The position numbers and the translations under genes are program-made. From contig CANMAQ010000008.1 of assembly GCA_947495775.1 (NCBI GenBank), positions 149,362 to 213,361 on the forward strand: 64,000 nucleotides of DNA, written 5' to 3'. Numbering within the stretch: position 1 is the first letter of the stretch; each line of letters opens with the position of its first letter. Positions 18,242-27,334 of the stretch are shown piece after piece. The notes under the pieces were generated by a model, which ran no database searches, was not told the DNA's origin, and saw only the letters and a program-made list of their open reading frames with translations. This DNA comes from Jejuia algarum (GTDB lineage: Bacteria > Bacteroidota > Bacteroidia > Flavobacteriales > Flavobacteriaceae).

Positions 18242-19248
18242 TGTTAGAAGGAATTCAATTTTTAAATAAAGAACTATTTTGGTTATTGCTTGCTATACCT
18301 GTAGCAATAGCATGGTATGTCTTTAAAAATAAAAAGCAAACAGCCACACTAAAAATGTCTAGCTTAAAAGGTTTTAAGCTAACGGCATCTTGGCTACCAA
18401 AGTTAAGACATTTGCTATTTGTATGCCGCTTATTGGCGCTAGCATTATTAATTACAGCATTGGCAAGACCGCAATCTGTTGATGTTTCTACAAAATCTAA
18501 AACCACAAGAGGTATCGATATCCTTATGGCCATAGATGTTTCAGCAAGTATGCTTGCCAAAGATTTAAAACCAAACCGCCTAGAAGCCTTAAAAAATGTT
18601 GCAAGCGACTTTATCAAACAGCGCCCTAACGACAGGATTGGACTTGTGGAATATGCAGGCGAAAGTTATACTAAAACACCTATTACTAGTGACAAAGCTA
18701 TTGTATTGCGTTCTTTAAAAAGTATCGTTTACAACACCATTATAGAAGGTGGGACAGCCATAGGCATGGGCTTAGCTACAGCTGTAAATAGATTAAAAGA
18801 TAGCAAAGCCAAAAGTAAAGTCATTATTTTATTGACCGACGGTGTTAATAATACAGGCTTTATAGATCCTAGAACAGCAAGCGAACTGGCTGTAGAATAT
18901 GGCATAAAAACCTACACCATAGGTCTAGGTACAAATGGTATGGCACTATCGCCTGTTGCTATAGATTCCAGAACGGGGCAATTTCAATACGGCCGCGTTC
19001 AAGTTGAAATAGACGAAGCGCTTCTAAAAGAAATTGCAGATGCCACTGGAGGCAAATATTTTAGGGCTACCAATAATAAAAAATTAAAAGAAATTTATAA
19101 GGAAATAAATAAACTTGAAAAAACCGAGATAGAAGAGTTTAAGTTCTACAATTACGAAGAAAAGTACCGCCCTTTTGTTCTGCTCGCAGGACTACTGTTA
19201 CTTTTAGAATTAAGCTTACGCTTTACTGTGTTTAGAAGTTTTGTTTAA
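18241..19248 (+). CDS. batA: BatA, VWA-domain membrane protein
   Basis: 335 residues: an N-terminal BatA hydrophobic pair (residues ~10-28 and ~57-76), a VWA domain with MIDAS DVSAS at 99-103 and LLTDGVNNTG further on, and a C-terminal membrane segment (PFVLLAGLLLLLELSLRF). It is anchored in the inner membrane with the VWA domain on one face. The Bat proteins are linked to aerotolerance in Bacteroides and to stress fitness elsewhere. It is normally followed directly by batB, but here a reductase gene intervenes. Confidence 0.92.
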   Translation: MLEGIQFLNKELFWLLLAIPVAIAWYVFKNKKQTATLKMSSLKGFKLTASWLPKLRHLLFVCRLLALALLITALARPQSVDVSTKSKTTRGIDILMAIDVSASMLAKDLKPNRLEALKNVASDFIKQRPNDRIGLVEYAGESYTKTPITSDKAIVLRSLKSIVYNTIIEGGTAIGMGLATAVNRLKDSKAKSKVIILLTDGVNNTGFIDPRTASELAVEYGIKTYTIGLGTNGMALSPVAIDSRTGQFQYGRVQVEIDEALLKEIADATGGKYFRATNNKKLKEIYKEINKLEKTEIEEFKFYNYEEKYRPFVLLAGLLLLLELSLRFTVFRSFV

Positions 19249-19250
19249 AA

Positions 19251-19775
19251 ATGAAGAAGGGTATTATCATACAAGCCAGTTCCAGAAGTAAAGGAAATAC
19301 CGCTAAAGTTGTCACTCTTTTAAAGGCTGCAACTCACTTTGATAGTATTGATTTAAACACGAAATCTATTGGTCATTTCAATTATGAATTCGAAAACCAA
19401 AACGATGATTTCAACCAACTGTTTAAGTCCATTGTTAATACCTATGAGATTTTAATATTTGCAACCCCTGTATACTGGTATACGATGAGTGGTATATTAA
19501 AAGTCTTTTTTGATCGCATTTCAGACGTCTTAATCCAAGAAAAAGAAGTAGGTCGAAAATTAAGAGGAAAACAAATGGGGGTTTTAAGTAATAGTGGCGC
19601 TAAAATGCCAGAAGGTTTGAATAGCCCTTTTAAAAATAGTGCACACTATTTAGGAATGCACTATATCGGACTAGAACATATCTGTATTGAAAATGACAAC
19701 ATCTCTGATTCAGCCCTTAAAAAGATAAACAAATTTGCTTCTAAATGCTTAGAAACAACTGATAACGAATTATAA
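19251..19775 (+). CDS. Flavodoxin-fold NAD(P)H-dependent FMN reductase inserted in the Bat operon
   Basis: 174 residues. The FMN phosphate loop SSRSKGNT is near residues 10-17 and the flavin-contacting ATPVYWYTMSGILKVFFDR near 70-88, as in the NADPH-dependent FMN reductase/azoreductase-like superfamily. It should be a cytoplasmic flavoprotein reducing quinones or similar acceptors. Gaps are 2 bp to batA and 3 bp to batB, so it is fully built into the operon. Its presence between batA and batB is not part of the usual operon I know and suggests a redox link. Confidence 0.85.
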   Translation: MKKGIIIQASSRSKGNTAKVVTLLKAATHFDSIDLNTKSIGHFNYEFENQNDDFNQLFKSIVNTYEILIFATPVYWYTMSGILKVFFDRISDVLIQEKEVGRKLRGKQMGVLSNSGAKMPEGLNSPFKNSAHYLGMHYIGLEHICIENDNISDSALKKINKFASKCLETTDNEL

Positions 19776-19778
19776 ATT

Positions 19779-20816
19779 ATGTATCAATTAGAAGAAAAAA
19801 TATGGTTTTGGACTTTGGTAATTATTCCTGTAATTATCCTGTTCTACTTGGTGCTCCAATTGTGGAAACGAAAGGCTCAAAAGAATTTTGCCGACACGGC
19901 CTTACTTAAAAGATTAAGCCCAGACAAGTCAATATTTAAATCCATTTTAAAAATAACGCTAATTTGTTTGGCCTTTTTATGTTTTGCTATTGCTTTGGTA
20001 AATCCTAAAATAGGTACCAAGCTAGAAACCGTAAAACGAGAAGGTGTCGATATTGTATTTGCCTTAGACGTTTCTAAAAGTATGCTTGCCGAAGATATTG
20101 CGCCCAACAGAATAGACAAAGCAAAGCAATTAATCACGCAAATTATAAATAACCTTGCCAGTGATAGGGTAGGTATTATTGCCTATGCCGCAACAGCACT
20201 GCCACAATTACCCATAACGACAGATTACGGCTCGGCCAAACTGTTCTTAAACAACATGAACACCGATATGTTGTCATCGCAGGGTACCGCCATAAACGAA
20301 GCCATTAAATTATCTAAAACTTATTTTGACGACGAAGAGCAAACCAATAGAGTTCTTATTATTATCTCTGATGGTGAAGACCATAGTGAAGACGCTATAG
20401 CTGTTGCAGAAGAGGCTCACGAAGAAGGCATTCGTATCTTCACCATTGGAGTTGGCGCAATAAAGGGTGGCCCTATCCCTTTAAAACGCAACGGCATTGT
20501 AACCAGTTACAAAAAGGATAGTAAAGGCGAAACGGTAATTACAAAGCTTAACGAAGAGACCTTAAAAGGGATTGCAGAAGAAGCAGATGGCGCTTACATT
20601 AATGGCGCAAACACAGCAAATGTGGTAGCGCAAATTAGAGAAATTTTAAACAAAATGGATAAAACAGAATTTGAAGCGAAACAGTTTGCCGATTTTAAAG
20701 ATCAGTTTCAATGGTTTTTAGGTTTTGGTGTATTCTTTTTGTTTTTAGATATTTTCCTTTTGGAACGCAAAACAGCTTGGTTGAAAAAACTAAATCTATT
20801 CAACGAGAATTTATAA
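19779..20816 (+). CDS. batB: BatB, VWA-domain membrane protein
   Basis: 345 residues, paralogous to BatA: membrane segments near 10-28 and 55-74, a VWA domain with MIDAS DVSKS at 97-101 (FALDVSKSMLAEDIAPNR), IIISDGEDHSEDA, and a C-terminal membrane segment WFLGFGVFFLFLDIFLL. It is expected to partner BatA and the MoxR ATPase at the inner membrane. Confidence 0.92.
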   Translation: MYQLEEKIWFWTLVIIPVIILFYLVLQLWKRKAQKNFADTALLKRLSPDKSIFKSILKITLICLAFLCFAIALVNPKIGTKLETVKREGVDIVFALDVSKSMLAEDIAPNRIDKAKQLITQIINNLASDRVGIIAYAATALPQLPITTDYGSAKLFLNNMNTDMLSSQGTAINEAIKLSKTYFDDEEQTNRVLIIISDGEDHSEDAIAVAEEAHEEGIRIFTIGVGAIKGGPIPLKRNGIVTSYKKDSKGETVITKLNEETLKGIAEEADGAYINGANTANVVAQIREILNKMDKTEFEAKQFADFKDQFQWFLGFGVFFLFLDIFLLERKTAWLKKLNLFNENL

Positions 20817-20874
20817 TATTTTTAACGGCTTAAACACCACACTTTTTTTAACTTAGAAATACGAAATTGATAGC

Positions 20875-21741
20875 ATGCAAAAGTTAATTTTAAGTATCAT
20901 AACACTAGTATCTTGCCTTTGCTTTTCCCAACAGGATAAGGCAAAAGCAATCGCAGAAAAAAAGGCCAACAACTACGTTTACGAAGCTAATACTACCGTA
21001 GACGAAGATTTTGTCTCTGCTGAAATGGCATACCGCAAAGCCCTATCCCAACAGTCTAGCCATGTTGCTGGACTCTACAATTTAGGACATGCCTATTACA
21101 AAGAAGGTAATTATGCAGAGGCCCTTTACCGCCACCAACAAACAGCTAAATTAGCAACATCGAAACCAGAAAAGCATAAAGCCTTCCATAATATTGGAAA
21201 CATCCTCATGCAGGAAAAAAAATGCAAAGAAGCTGTGGAGGCCTATAAAAATGCATTGCGCAACGACCCGTCTGATGATGAAACCCGATACAACCTAGGC
21301 ATCGCAAAAGAGTGTGCCAAACAACAGGAAGAGCAAAACAAAGACAACAAGGACGATAAAGACAAGAACGACGACAACAAAGAGGATAAGGACAATAGCG
21401 AAGACAAGAAAGACGATAACAAAGACAACAAGGACGACAAGAAAGACGACGATAAAAACAAGAAAGACGGCGACGATAAAGATAAAGACGAGAAGAAAGA
21501 CGAGGAAAACGATAAAAAAGAAGAGGATAAAAAACCTGAAGACAAAGATAAAAAGGACGATAAAGGCAAAGGCGATAAAGATAAAGAAGAGCAGCAGCCT
21601 AAGCCACAACAAGGCCAATTGTCTCCTCAGCAAATCAAGAATTTGTTAGAAGCTATGAATAATCAGGAACAGGAAGTGCAAGAAAAAATGAACCTTCAAA
21701 AGCAAAAAGGCGTCAAAATTAAAACTGAAAAAGACTGGTAA
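20875..21741 (+). CDS. batC: BatC, TPR protein with charged low-complexity tail
   Basis: 288 residues. A signal peptide (LILSIITLVSCLCFSQ) is followed by TPR motifs around residues 55-150 (AGLYNLGHAYYKEGNYAEAL, KAFHNIGNILMQEKKCKEAV). From about 158 to 245 there is an almost pure Lys/Asp/Glu/Asn stretch, then a conserved end LSPQQIKNLLEAMNNQEQEV. BatC proteins of Bacteroidota typically combine TPRs with such a charged linker. Because the DNA is a purine-rich near-repeat, long frames appear on both strands, but only this one is real. Confidence 0.88.
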   Translation: MQKLILSIITLVSCLCFSQQDKAKAIAEKKANNYVYEANTTVDEDFVSAEMAYRKALSQQSSHVAGLYNLGHAYYKEGNYAEALYRHQQTAKLATSKPEKHKAFHNIGNILMQEKKCKEAVEAYKNALRNDPSDDETRYNLGIAKECAKQQEEQNKDNKDDKDKNDDNKEDKDNSEDKKDDNKDNKDDKKDDDKNKKDGDDKDKDEKKDEENDKKEEDKKPEDKDKKDDKGKGDKDKEEQQPKPQQGQLSPQQIKNLLEAMNNQEQEVQEKMNLQKQKGVKIKTEKDW

Positions 21742-21864
21742 ACCATTACATTTAAACCTAGATGATTTAAATGTTAACCTATAAAACATAAAAGTTATAA
21801 AGTACATATCTTTGACGAGATTCAAAATAAAAGTTAACTCCAAGAAACTACTGTAGCGTTGAAA

Positions 21865-23634
21865 ATGAAATTAGTAAAATACATATCCTTTTTTTTAGTC
21901 TTATTGGCAACAACTCTAGCATCATCTCAGGTTAAATTTGAAGCTAAAGTCAGTAAAAAGAAACTGGGCATTAACGAACGTTTACGTATAGATTTTGAAA
22001 TGAATGCCGACGGTGATAATTTTAGTCCGCCTAGTTTTTCTGGATTTACCATTATTGGAGGGCCTAATCAATCGGTTAGCAACTCTTGGATTAACGGCGT
22101 ACGTTCTTATAAGAAAACCTATAGCTACTTTTTAACACCCAAAAAAAGAGGTACCTATACCATTTCTCAAGCTAGTATTACTATAAAAGGCGAGACTTAC
22201 AAAACCTCGCCCATACGTGTAGAAGTTACAGCGGCGGTAGACAAGCCTAAAGATCCTAACGATCCTAATTTTGTCGCTTCAAATAACATTCATTTAGTTG
22301 CAGAGGTCTCTAATGCCAACCCCTATTTAAATGAAGCCATAACCGTAGTCTACAAACTCTATGTGGCGCCTAATACTGGTGTTGATAATTGGCAAGAAAT
22401 AGATATCCCGAAATACAATGATTTTTGGAGTCAAACTATAGACACCAAAGGGCAACGCGTACAAGAAGGCACTTTTAATGGCGAAGATTACCGCTATCTC
22501 GTATTACGAAAAACCGTATTATACCCACAAAAAACAGGAAAATTAAATATAGAGCCGCTAACACTAGATGTATCTGTGCAAGTGCCTACCAACCGTAGAG
22601 ACTTTTTTGGAGGTCGCGTTATGGCTAGAGCCAACAAAAAGGTGTCTGCTGGAAACAAAACCATTACAGTAAAACCATTACCTACTGAAGGCAAACCTGC
22701 CGATTTTAGTGGAGCTGTGGGTGATTTTAGCTTTAAATTTACAACGTCTAAAACAGCGTTAGACGCTACCGAATCGTTACAAGCAAAACTAGAGGTAAAA
22801 GGAAAAGGTAATCTAAAACTATTCTCTCTTCCCAAGTTAAACCTCCCTAGTGCTTTAGAAGTATACGAGCCAGAGCACAGCGAAAAGATTAGTACTACGG
22901 CAAGAGGTATGCAAGGTAGCATTTCAGACACCTATACCATCGTACCGCAATACCAAGGCAAATACCCTTTACCTAGCGTCTCGTTTTCGTATTTTGATTT
23001 AAAGACCAAAAGCTATAAACGCCTATCGTCTGATGAGATTGTGGTAAATGTTTTAAACGGTCCAACAGCATCAAACACGCAAAGTGCGACGCCTACAGGC
23101 GTCTCAAAACAAGCTGTAACCACAACGAATTCAAAATTTGAGTTTATAAAAACAGCAACCTCATTTTCACCTGTACAAAAAGAGCCCTTTTTTAAATCTA
23201 CTCTATTTTGGAGCTTATTATTGCTCCCTTTCTTAGCCATTCCGTTAGTGGTATTGGCACGCAAACAAAAAGCAACCTTAGATGCCGATGTTGTGGGTAA
23301 CAAACGTAGAAAAGCTGATAAACTGGCTAAGAAATACCTAAAAGGTGCTAAAACGCAATTAGGCAAAAAAGAAGCGTTTTATGAAGCCTTAGAAAAAGCA
23401 TTACACAATTACTTAAAAGCAAAATTACAGATAGAAACTAGCGATTTAAGTAAAGACAAAATTATAGCATTGCTTCAAGAGCGTAACGTCACAGAAGATG
23501 TGATACAAAACTTTATTGCTATTTTCGAAAACTGTGAATTGGCAAGGTACACCCCCATTACCAATGTTACCATGCAAGACGATTACGAAAAAGCTGCTAA
23601 TACCATTTCTTTAATTGATAAACAAGCACGTTAA
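21865..23634 (+). CDS. batD: BatD (oxygen-tolerance family)
   Basis: About 589 residues. I use ATG 21865 (MKLVKYISFFLVLLATTLASSQ, a signal peptide) rather than a TTG two codons earlier. Several beta-sandwich domains follow (VKFEAKVSKKKLGINERLRI, TVVYKLYVAPNTGVDNWQE, LQAKLEVKGKGNLKLFSLP). A single membrane segment lies near residue 450 (LFWSLLLLPFLAIPLVVLA) and a helical cytoplasmic tail after it. This architecture is typical of BatD. It precedes batE with a one-base gap. Confidence 0.9.
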   Translation: MKLVKYISFFLVLLATTLASSQVKFEAKVSKKKLGINERLRIDFEMNADGDNFSPPSFSGFTIIGGPNQSVSNSWINGVRSYKKTYSYFLTPKKRGTYTISQASITIKGETYKTSPIRVEVTAAVDKPKDPNDPNFVASNNIHLVAEVSNANPYLNEAITVVYKLYVAPNTGVDNWQEIDIPKYNDFWSQTIDTKGQRVQEGTFNGEDYRYLVLRKTVLYPQKTGKLNIEPLTLDVSVQVPTNRRDFFGGRVMARANKKVSAGNKTITVKPLPTEGKPADFSGAVGDFSFKFTTSKTALDATESLQAKLEVKGKGNLKLFSLPKLNLPSALEVYEPEHSEKISTTARGMQGSISDTYTIVPQYQGKYPLPSVSFSYFDLKTKSYKRLSSDEIVVNVLNGPTASNTQSATPTGVSKQAVTTTNSKFEFIKTATSFSPVQKEPFFKSTLFWSLLLLPFLAIPLVVLARKQKATLDADVVGNKRRKADKLAKKYLKGAKTQLGKKEAFYEALEKALHNYLKAKLQIETSDLSKDKIIALLQERNVTEDVIQNFIAIFENCELARYTPITNVTMQDDYEKAANTISLIDKQAR

Positions 23635-23635
23635 T

Positions 23636-24397
23636 ATGAAATCATTACTATACATACTTGCCGTGTTATTTTGTGTGTGCCTAGGCCACAGCCAAAATGA
23701 ACAATTATTTAATGACGGCAACGCACTTTACAATCAAGGGAACTATGCCGAAGCTATAGACAAATACATGGCCATTTTAGAGACGAATGTCCATTCGCCT
23801 GAACTCTATTTTAACCTGGCCAATGCCCATTACAAACTCAACCATGTGGCGCCTAGCATTTTCTATTACGAAAAAGCACTACTGCTACAACCTAAAAATA
23901 CTGCCGTACAAAACAATCTTGGGTTTGCTCATAATATGACCATCGATGCTATTGATACACTACCAGAGGTAGGGGTCTCTAAATGGATTAAAAATCTAAG
24001 CCACACCTTGAGTTATGATGCTTGGGCTATAGTTACTATACTTTTAGCTTTTTGCTTTTTAGCCTTTGTACTGGCCTATTATTTTTCGTTTACCTCAGCC
24101 AAAAAACGTATTTCGTTTGTAGGAAGCACCTTTGTTTTGATAGGTTTATGTGTAACTTTGGCGCTTGCGTTTCACAAATTTAATTTAGATCAAAAAAATA
24201 GTCCTGCTATCGTATTTGCACAAGAAAGTCTAATTAAAACCGAACCCAACCTAAGAAGCGAAAACGCTTTTAAGCTTCACGAAGGCACCAAAGTTTTAAT
24301 TTTAGATGAAATAGGCAAATGGAATGAAATTAAGCTTTCCGACGGTAAAAAAGGCTGGATTCCATCTGAAGATATTAAAGCGCTTAAAGCCTTGTAA
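23636..24397 (+). CDS. batE: BatE, TPR and SH3-like membrane protein
   Basis: About 253 residues from ATG 23636, directly after the batD stop. A signal peptide (LYILAVLFCVCLGHSQ) leads into TPR repeats (ALYNQGNYAEAIDKYMAI, LYFNLANAHYKLNHVAPS), two membrane segments near 125-145 and 160-180, and a C-terminal bacterial SH3-like domain (VFAQESLIKTEPNLRSENAF, KWNEIKLSDGKKGWIP). It is the last gene of the operon. No clear terminator is visible downstream. Confidence 0.9.
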   Translation: MKSLLYILAVLFCVCLGHSQNEQLFNDGNALYNQGNYAEAIDKYMAILETNVHSPELYFNLANAHYKLNHVAPSIFYYEKALLLQPKNTAVQNNLGFAHNMTIDAIDTLPEVGVSKWIKNLSHTLSYDAWAIVTILLAFCFLAFVLAYYFSFTSAKKRISFVGSTFVLIGLCVTLALAFHKFNLDQKNSPAIVFAQESLIKTEPNLRSENAFKLHEGTKVLILDEIGKWNEIKLSDGKKGWIPSEDIKALKAL

Positions 24398-24718
24398 ACT
24401 TTGGCTGTGCCACAATCTTTATCGCACCTCAACAAAGAATACTAAAAATACGATATACTATAAAATACCTTATTTGTAAGTGGTTTAGATTCTAACTGGA
24501 ATGAAAATTGACCAGAAATCTTAATTTTATTTCACAAAAAATGCAGTACAAATTCCTCTAATAAAATGTATAACAACCGCTTATACGTTTTATGAATACC
24601 CCTCGTTTTTTAAAAAAATCCTGTTAAATCTTTAAAATTTAGATTAACTTCGGGCACTTTTTACGTTTTAATTGAAACCCTATTGTTTGGTTTCATAATT
24701 CAAAATACAATTCGTTTT
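24398..24718. other. Intergenic region between batE and the SulP permease gene
   Basis: AT-rich, with no credible ORF or clear hairpin. Imperfect -7 matches occur at 24644-24651 (TAACTTCG) and 24662-24669 (TACGTTTT). The promoter of the permease/anhydrase pair should lie in its right half. Confidence 0.4.
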
Positions 24719-26581
24719 ATGAAAAACTTATTTTCAAATATAAAAGGTGATGCTTTTGGAGGTATAACAGCAGGTATTGTTGCATTACCTTTGGCATTAG
24801 CCTTTGGAGTCTCTTCTGGTCTAGGCCCTACCGCTGGTCTTTATGGTGCCATTTTTATCAGTTTCTTTGCCGCTTTATTTGGTGGTACTAGTACGCAAAT
24901 TTCTGGACCTACAGCCCCCATGACCGCTGTAAGTATGGTCGTTATCTCTGGAATTATTGCCAGTAACGATGGTAACATCGATAAAGCATTACCTATTATA
25001 CTTACTGTATTTCTATTGGGAGGGCTCATGCAAATTGGTCTTGGTGCTCTTAAACTTGGCATGTATATTAGATATATACCCTACCCTGTGGTTTCTGGTT
25101 TCATGACAGCCATAGGTGTTATTATTTTATTAACGCAAATTTTACCTCTGGTAGGCTATTATCCTAAAGAAGATATGGCCTTTGTAGACCAATTTAAGCC
25201 AGAAGCTAAAGGTGTTATTCTTAAAAAACTTCTCGAATCAGACAAAGGAGAAGGCGCTTTGGTTTTAGATAATTTTAAAACAACTGTTACTAAAGGAGAA
25301 GCTATTAATGCTGCCGATATTTTAAAAGAAGCACAAAACTTAGCGGCTAAGAAAGCATCGGGAGCTATGGGTGCCATAACATCAATTCCAAGAGCACTTC
25401 AACACATAAACTGGCTAGAATTTATTTTAGCATTAGGTACCATTTTTATCATTTACGGTTTTAAACGCATTACAACAGCCATACCAAGTACGCTTGTTGC
25501 TCTTATTGTTATGTCTGGAATTGCCATTGCATTTAACTTAAACTACAGAGCTATTGAAGAAATACCTAGTGGTTTACCCATACCAAATCTTGAAATTTTC
25601 ACCACATTTAAAATCAGCAATGTTACCCCTTATATCTTTACGGCGTTAACATTGGCGCTTTTAGGAGCCATAGATTCTTTATTGACCAGTGTGGTTGCAG
25701 ATAATATGACGAAAACCAAACACAAACCCAACAAAGAACTAATAGGGCAAGGTATTGGTAATAGTATTGCAGCTGTATTTGGAGGCATTCCTGGTGCTGG
25801 TGCTACCATTAGAACTGTAGTTAATATTTCTTCTGGTGGAAAGACCAAATTATCGGGTATGATTGCTGGAGTTTTATTATTTATCGTATTATTAGGTTTA
25901 GGGCCCATTGCCTCTAAAATTCCTGCTGCTGTTTTAGCGGGGATCTTAATTACTGTGGGTATTGGAGTTATGGATTACAAAGGCTTAAAAGCCATTCCTA
26001 GCTTACCTAAAGACATTAAATTAGGCCCTTTAAAATTAAGTTCGGAAGTGTTAATTATGCTAATTGTTTTAGTCTTATCTACATTTTGGAATTTAGTATA
26101 CGCTGTAGGTATTGGTTTGGTGATTGCATCTTTAATGTTTATGAAAAAAATTGGTGATCTTACTGCAGAACAATCTGACGTAAAATCGTTAAACGATGAA
26201 GCTTGGGATGATGAGATAGGTTTCCCAACCCACTTAAAAGAAGAAGTGTTTATCAAACATATTAAAGGCCCCCTATTTTTTGGATCTACCAGCGATTTCC
26301 AACAGCTAACTACCCAAATCCCAGATACGGCGAAGACCGTAGTACTGCGATTGGAGCGCATGCCTTATATGGATCAGTCTGGTTTATATGCTATAGAAGA
26401 TATGCTGCAAGAATTAAAGAAGAATGACATTGAAGTTTTGTTTGTCGGTGTATTAGAGCAACCACAATATATGATGGAACGCATTGGTATTATTCCAAAC
26501 TTTGTGCCTAATTCACATATTTTTAGTAGCTTTAATGACTGCATGACATGGATTAAAACAAATGTTAAGGACACAATTTAA
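24719..26581 (+). CDS. SulP-family anion permease, probable bicarbonate transporter
   Basis: About 620 residues from ATG 24719 (MKNLFSNIKGDAFGG). A TTG 12 codons earlier is less likely, as family members start here. It has about 10-12 membrane segments with SulP signatures GLGPTAGLYGAIF, SGPTAPMT and GGIPGAGATIRT. A C-terminal STAS domain (FFGSTSDFQQLTTQIP, RMPYMDQSGLYAIEDML) follows residue ~530. An insert of ~60 residues in a loop after SegV (~160-225) is lysine-rich. The beta-carbonic anhydrase gene follows 14 bp on; such SulP-CA pairs suggest HCO3- rather than sulfate transport. Confidence 0.88.
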   Translation: MKNLFSNIKGDAFGGITAGIVALPLALAFGVSSGLGPTAGLYGAIFISFFAALFGGTSTQISGPTAPMTAVSMVVISGIIASNDGNIDKALPIILTVFLLGGLMQIGLGALKLGMYIRYIPYPVVSGFMTAIGVIILLTQILPLVGYYPKEDMAFVDQFKPEAKGVILKKLLESDKGEGALVLDNFKTTVTKGEAINAADILKEAQNLAAKKASGAMGAITSIPRALQHINWLEFILALGTIFIIYGFKRITTAIPSTLVALIVMSGIAIAFNLNYRAIEEIPSGLPIPNLEIFTTFKISNVTPYIFTALTLALLGAIDSLLTSVVADNMTKTKHKPNKELIGQGIGNSIAAVFGGIPGAGATIRTVVNISSGGKTKLSGMIAGVLLFIVLLGLGPIASKIPAAVLAGILITVGIGVMDYKGLKAIPSLPKDIKLGPLKLSSEVLIMLIVLVLSTFWNLVYAVGIGLVIASLMFMKKIGDLTAEQSDVKSLNDEAWDDEIGFPTHLKEEVFIKHIKGPLFFGSTSDFQQLTTQIPDTAKTVVLRLERMPYMDQSGLYAIEDMLQELKKNDIEVLFVGVLEQPQYMMERIGIIPNFVPNSHIFSSFNDCMTWIKTNVKDTI

Positions 26582-26595
26582 AAGATAATTTCAAA

Positions 26596-27237
26596 ATGAA
26601 AAACACCTACTACCATCAGCTGCTCGAGAATAACAAAGAATGGGTTACCCAAAAACTCGAACAAGATAAAGACTATTTTAAAACTTTAGCAGAGGGACAA
26701 AGTCCTCCTGTATTATGGATTGGTTGTGCCGATAGTAGAGTACCCGCCAATCAAATTACAGGCACATTACCTGGGGAAATGTTTGTTCATAGAAACATTG
26801 CAAATATGGTCGTGCACACAGACATGAATATGCTTAGTGTGCTAGATTATGCGGTAAACTTCTTAAAAGTAAAGCACATTATCGTTTGTGGTCACTACGG
26901 TTGTGGCGGTGTACAGGCTGCTATGCAAAATAAATCGTTAGGATTGATAAACAAATGGGTTAGAAACATTAAAGAAGTATACAAAGACAATAAAACAGAG
27001 CTCAAAAAGATAGACAACGAACGAGAACGTTTTGATAGACTTGTAGAGCTTAATGTTATTGCTCAGGTTTATGATCTTGCCAAAACATCTACAGTACAAC
27101 AAGCTTGGAAGGATGATACTGGTTTAGAAATTCACGGTTGGGTATATGGTCTAAAAGATGGACTTATCAAAGATTTAAGAGTGTCTATGGATAGCGCTGC
27201 GCATCTCGATGAAATTTTCACATTAGACTTAGATTAA
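26596..27237 (+). CDS. Beta-class carbonic anhydrase
   Basis: 213 residues. The zinc ligands and active-site dyad are visible: Cys44, Asp46 and Arg48 in GCADSRVP, and His100 and Cys103 in CGHYGCGG. It interconverts CO2 and bicarbonate in the cytoplasm. It is co-transcribed with the SulP permease and ends in a strong terminator, so the two form a bicistronic inorganic-carbon unit. The protein has no signal peptide. Confidence 0.95.
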   Translation: MKNTYYHQLLENNKEWVTQKLEQDKDYFKTLAEGQSPPVLWIGCADSRVPANQITGTLPGEMFVHRNIANMVVHTDMNMLSVLDYAVNFLKVKHIIVCGHYGCGGVQAAMQNKSLGLINKWVRNIKEVYKDNKTELKKIDNERERFDRLVELNVIAQVYDLAKTSTVQQAWKDDTGLEIHGWVYGLKDGLIKDLRVSMDSAAHLDEIFTLDLD

Positions 27238-27260
27238 ATCTAACTTCGATATTAAAATTT

Positions 27261-27296
27261 AAAAAGCACCATTGCAAAAGTAATGGTGCTTTTTTA
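27261..27296 (+). terminator. Intrinsic terminator after carbonic anhydrase
   Basis: AAAAAGCACCATT pairs with AATGGTGCTTTTT around an 8-base loop. The A- and T-runs make it usable in both directions. Confidence 0.88.
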
Positions 27297-27334
27297 GATC
27301 TAAAGCATAATTCGTTTTATAGATAAGCCTAAAG

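Noticed and set aside
21243..21649. Long frames on both strands inside the batC tail
   Set aside because: They are shadows of the purine-rich K/D/E tract, give low-complexity products and overlap a clear TPR protein.
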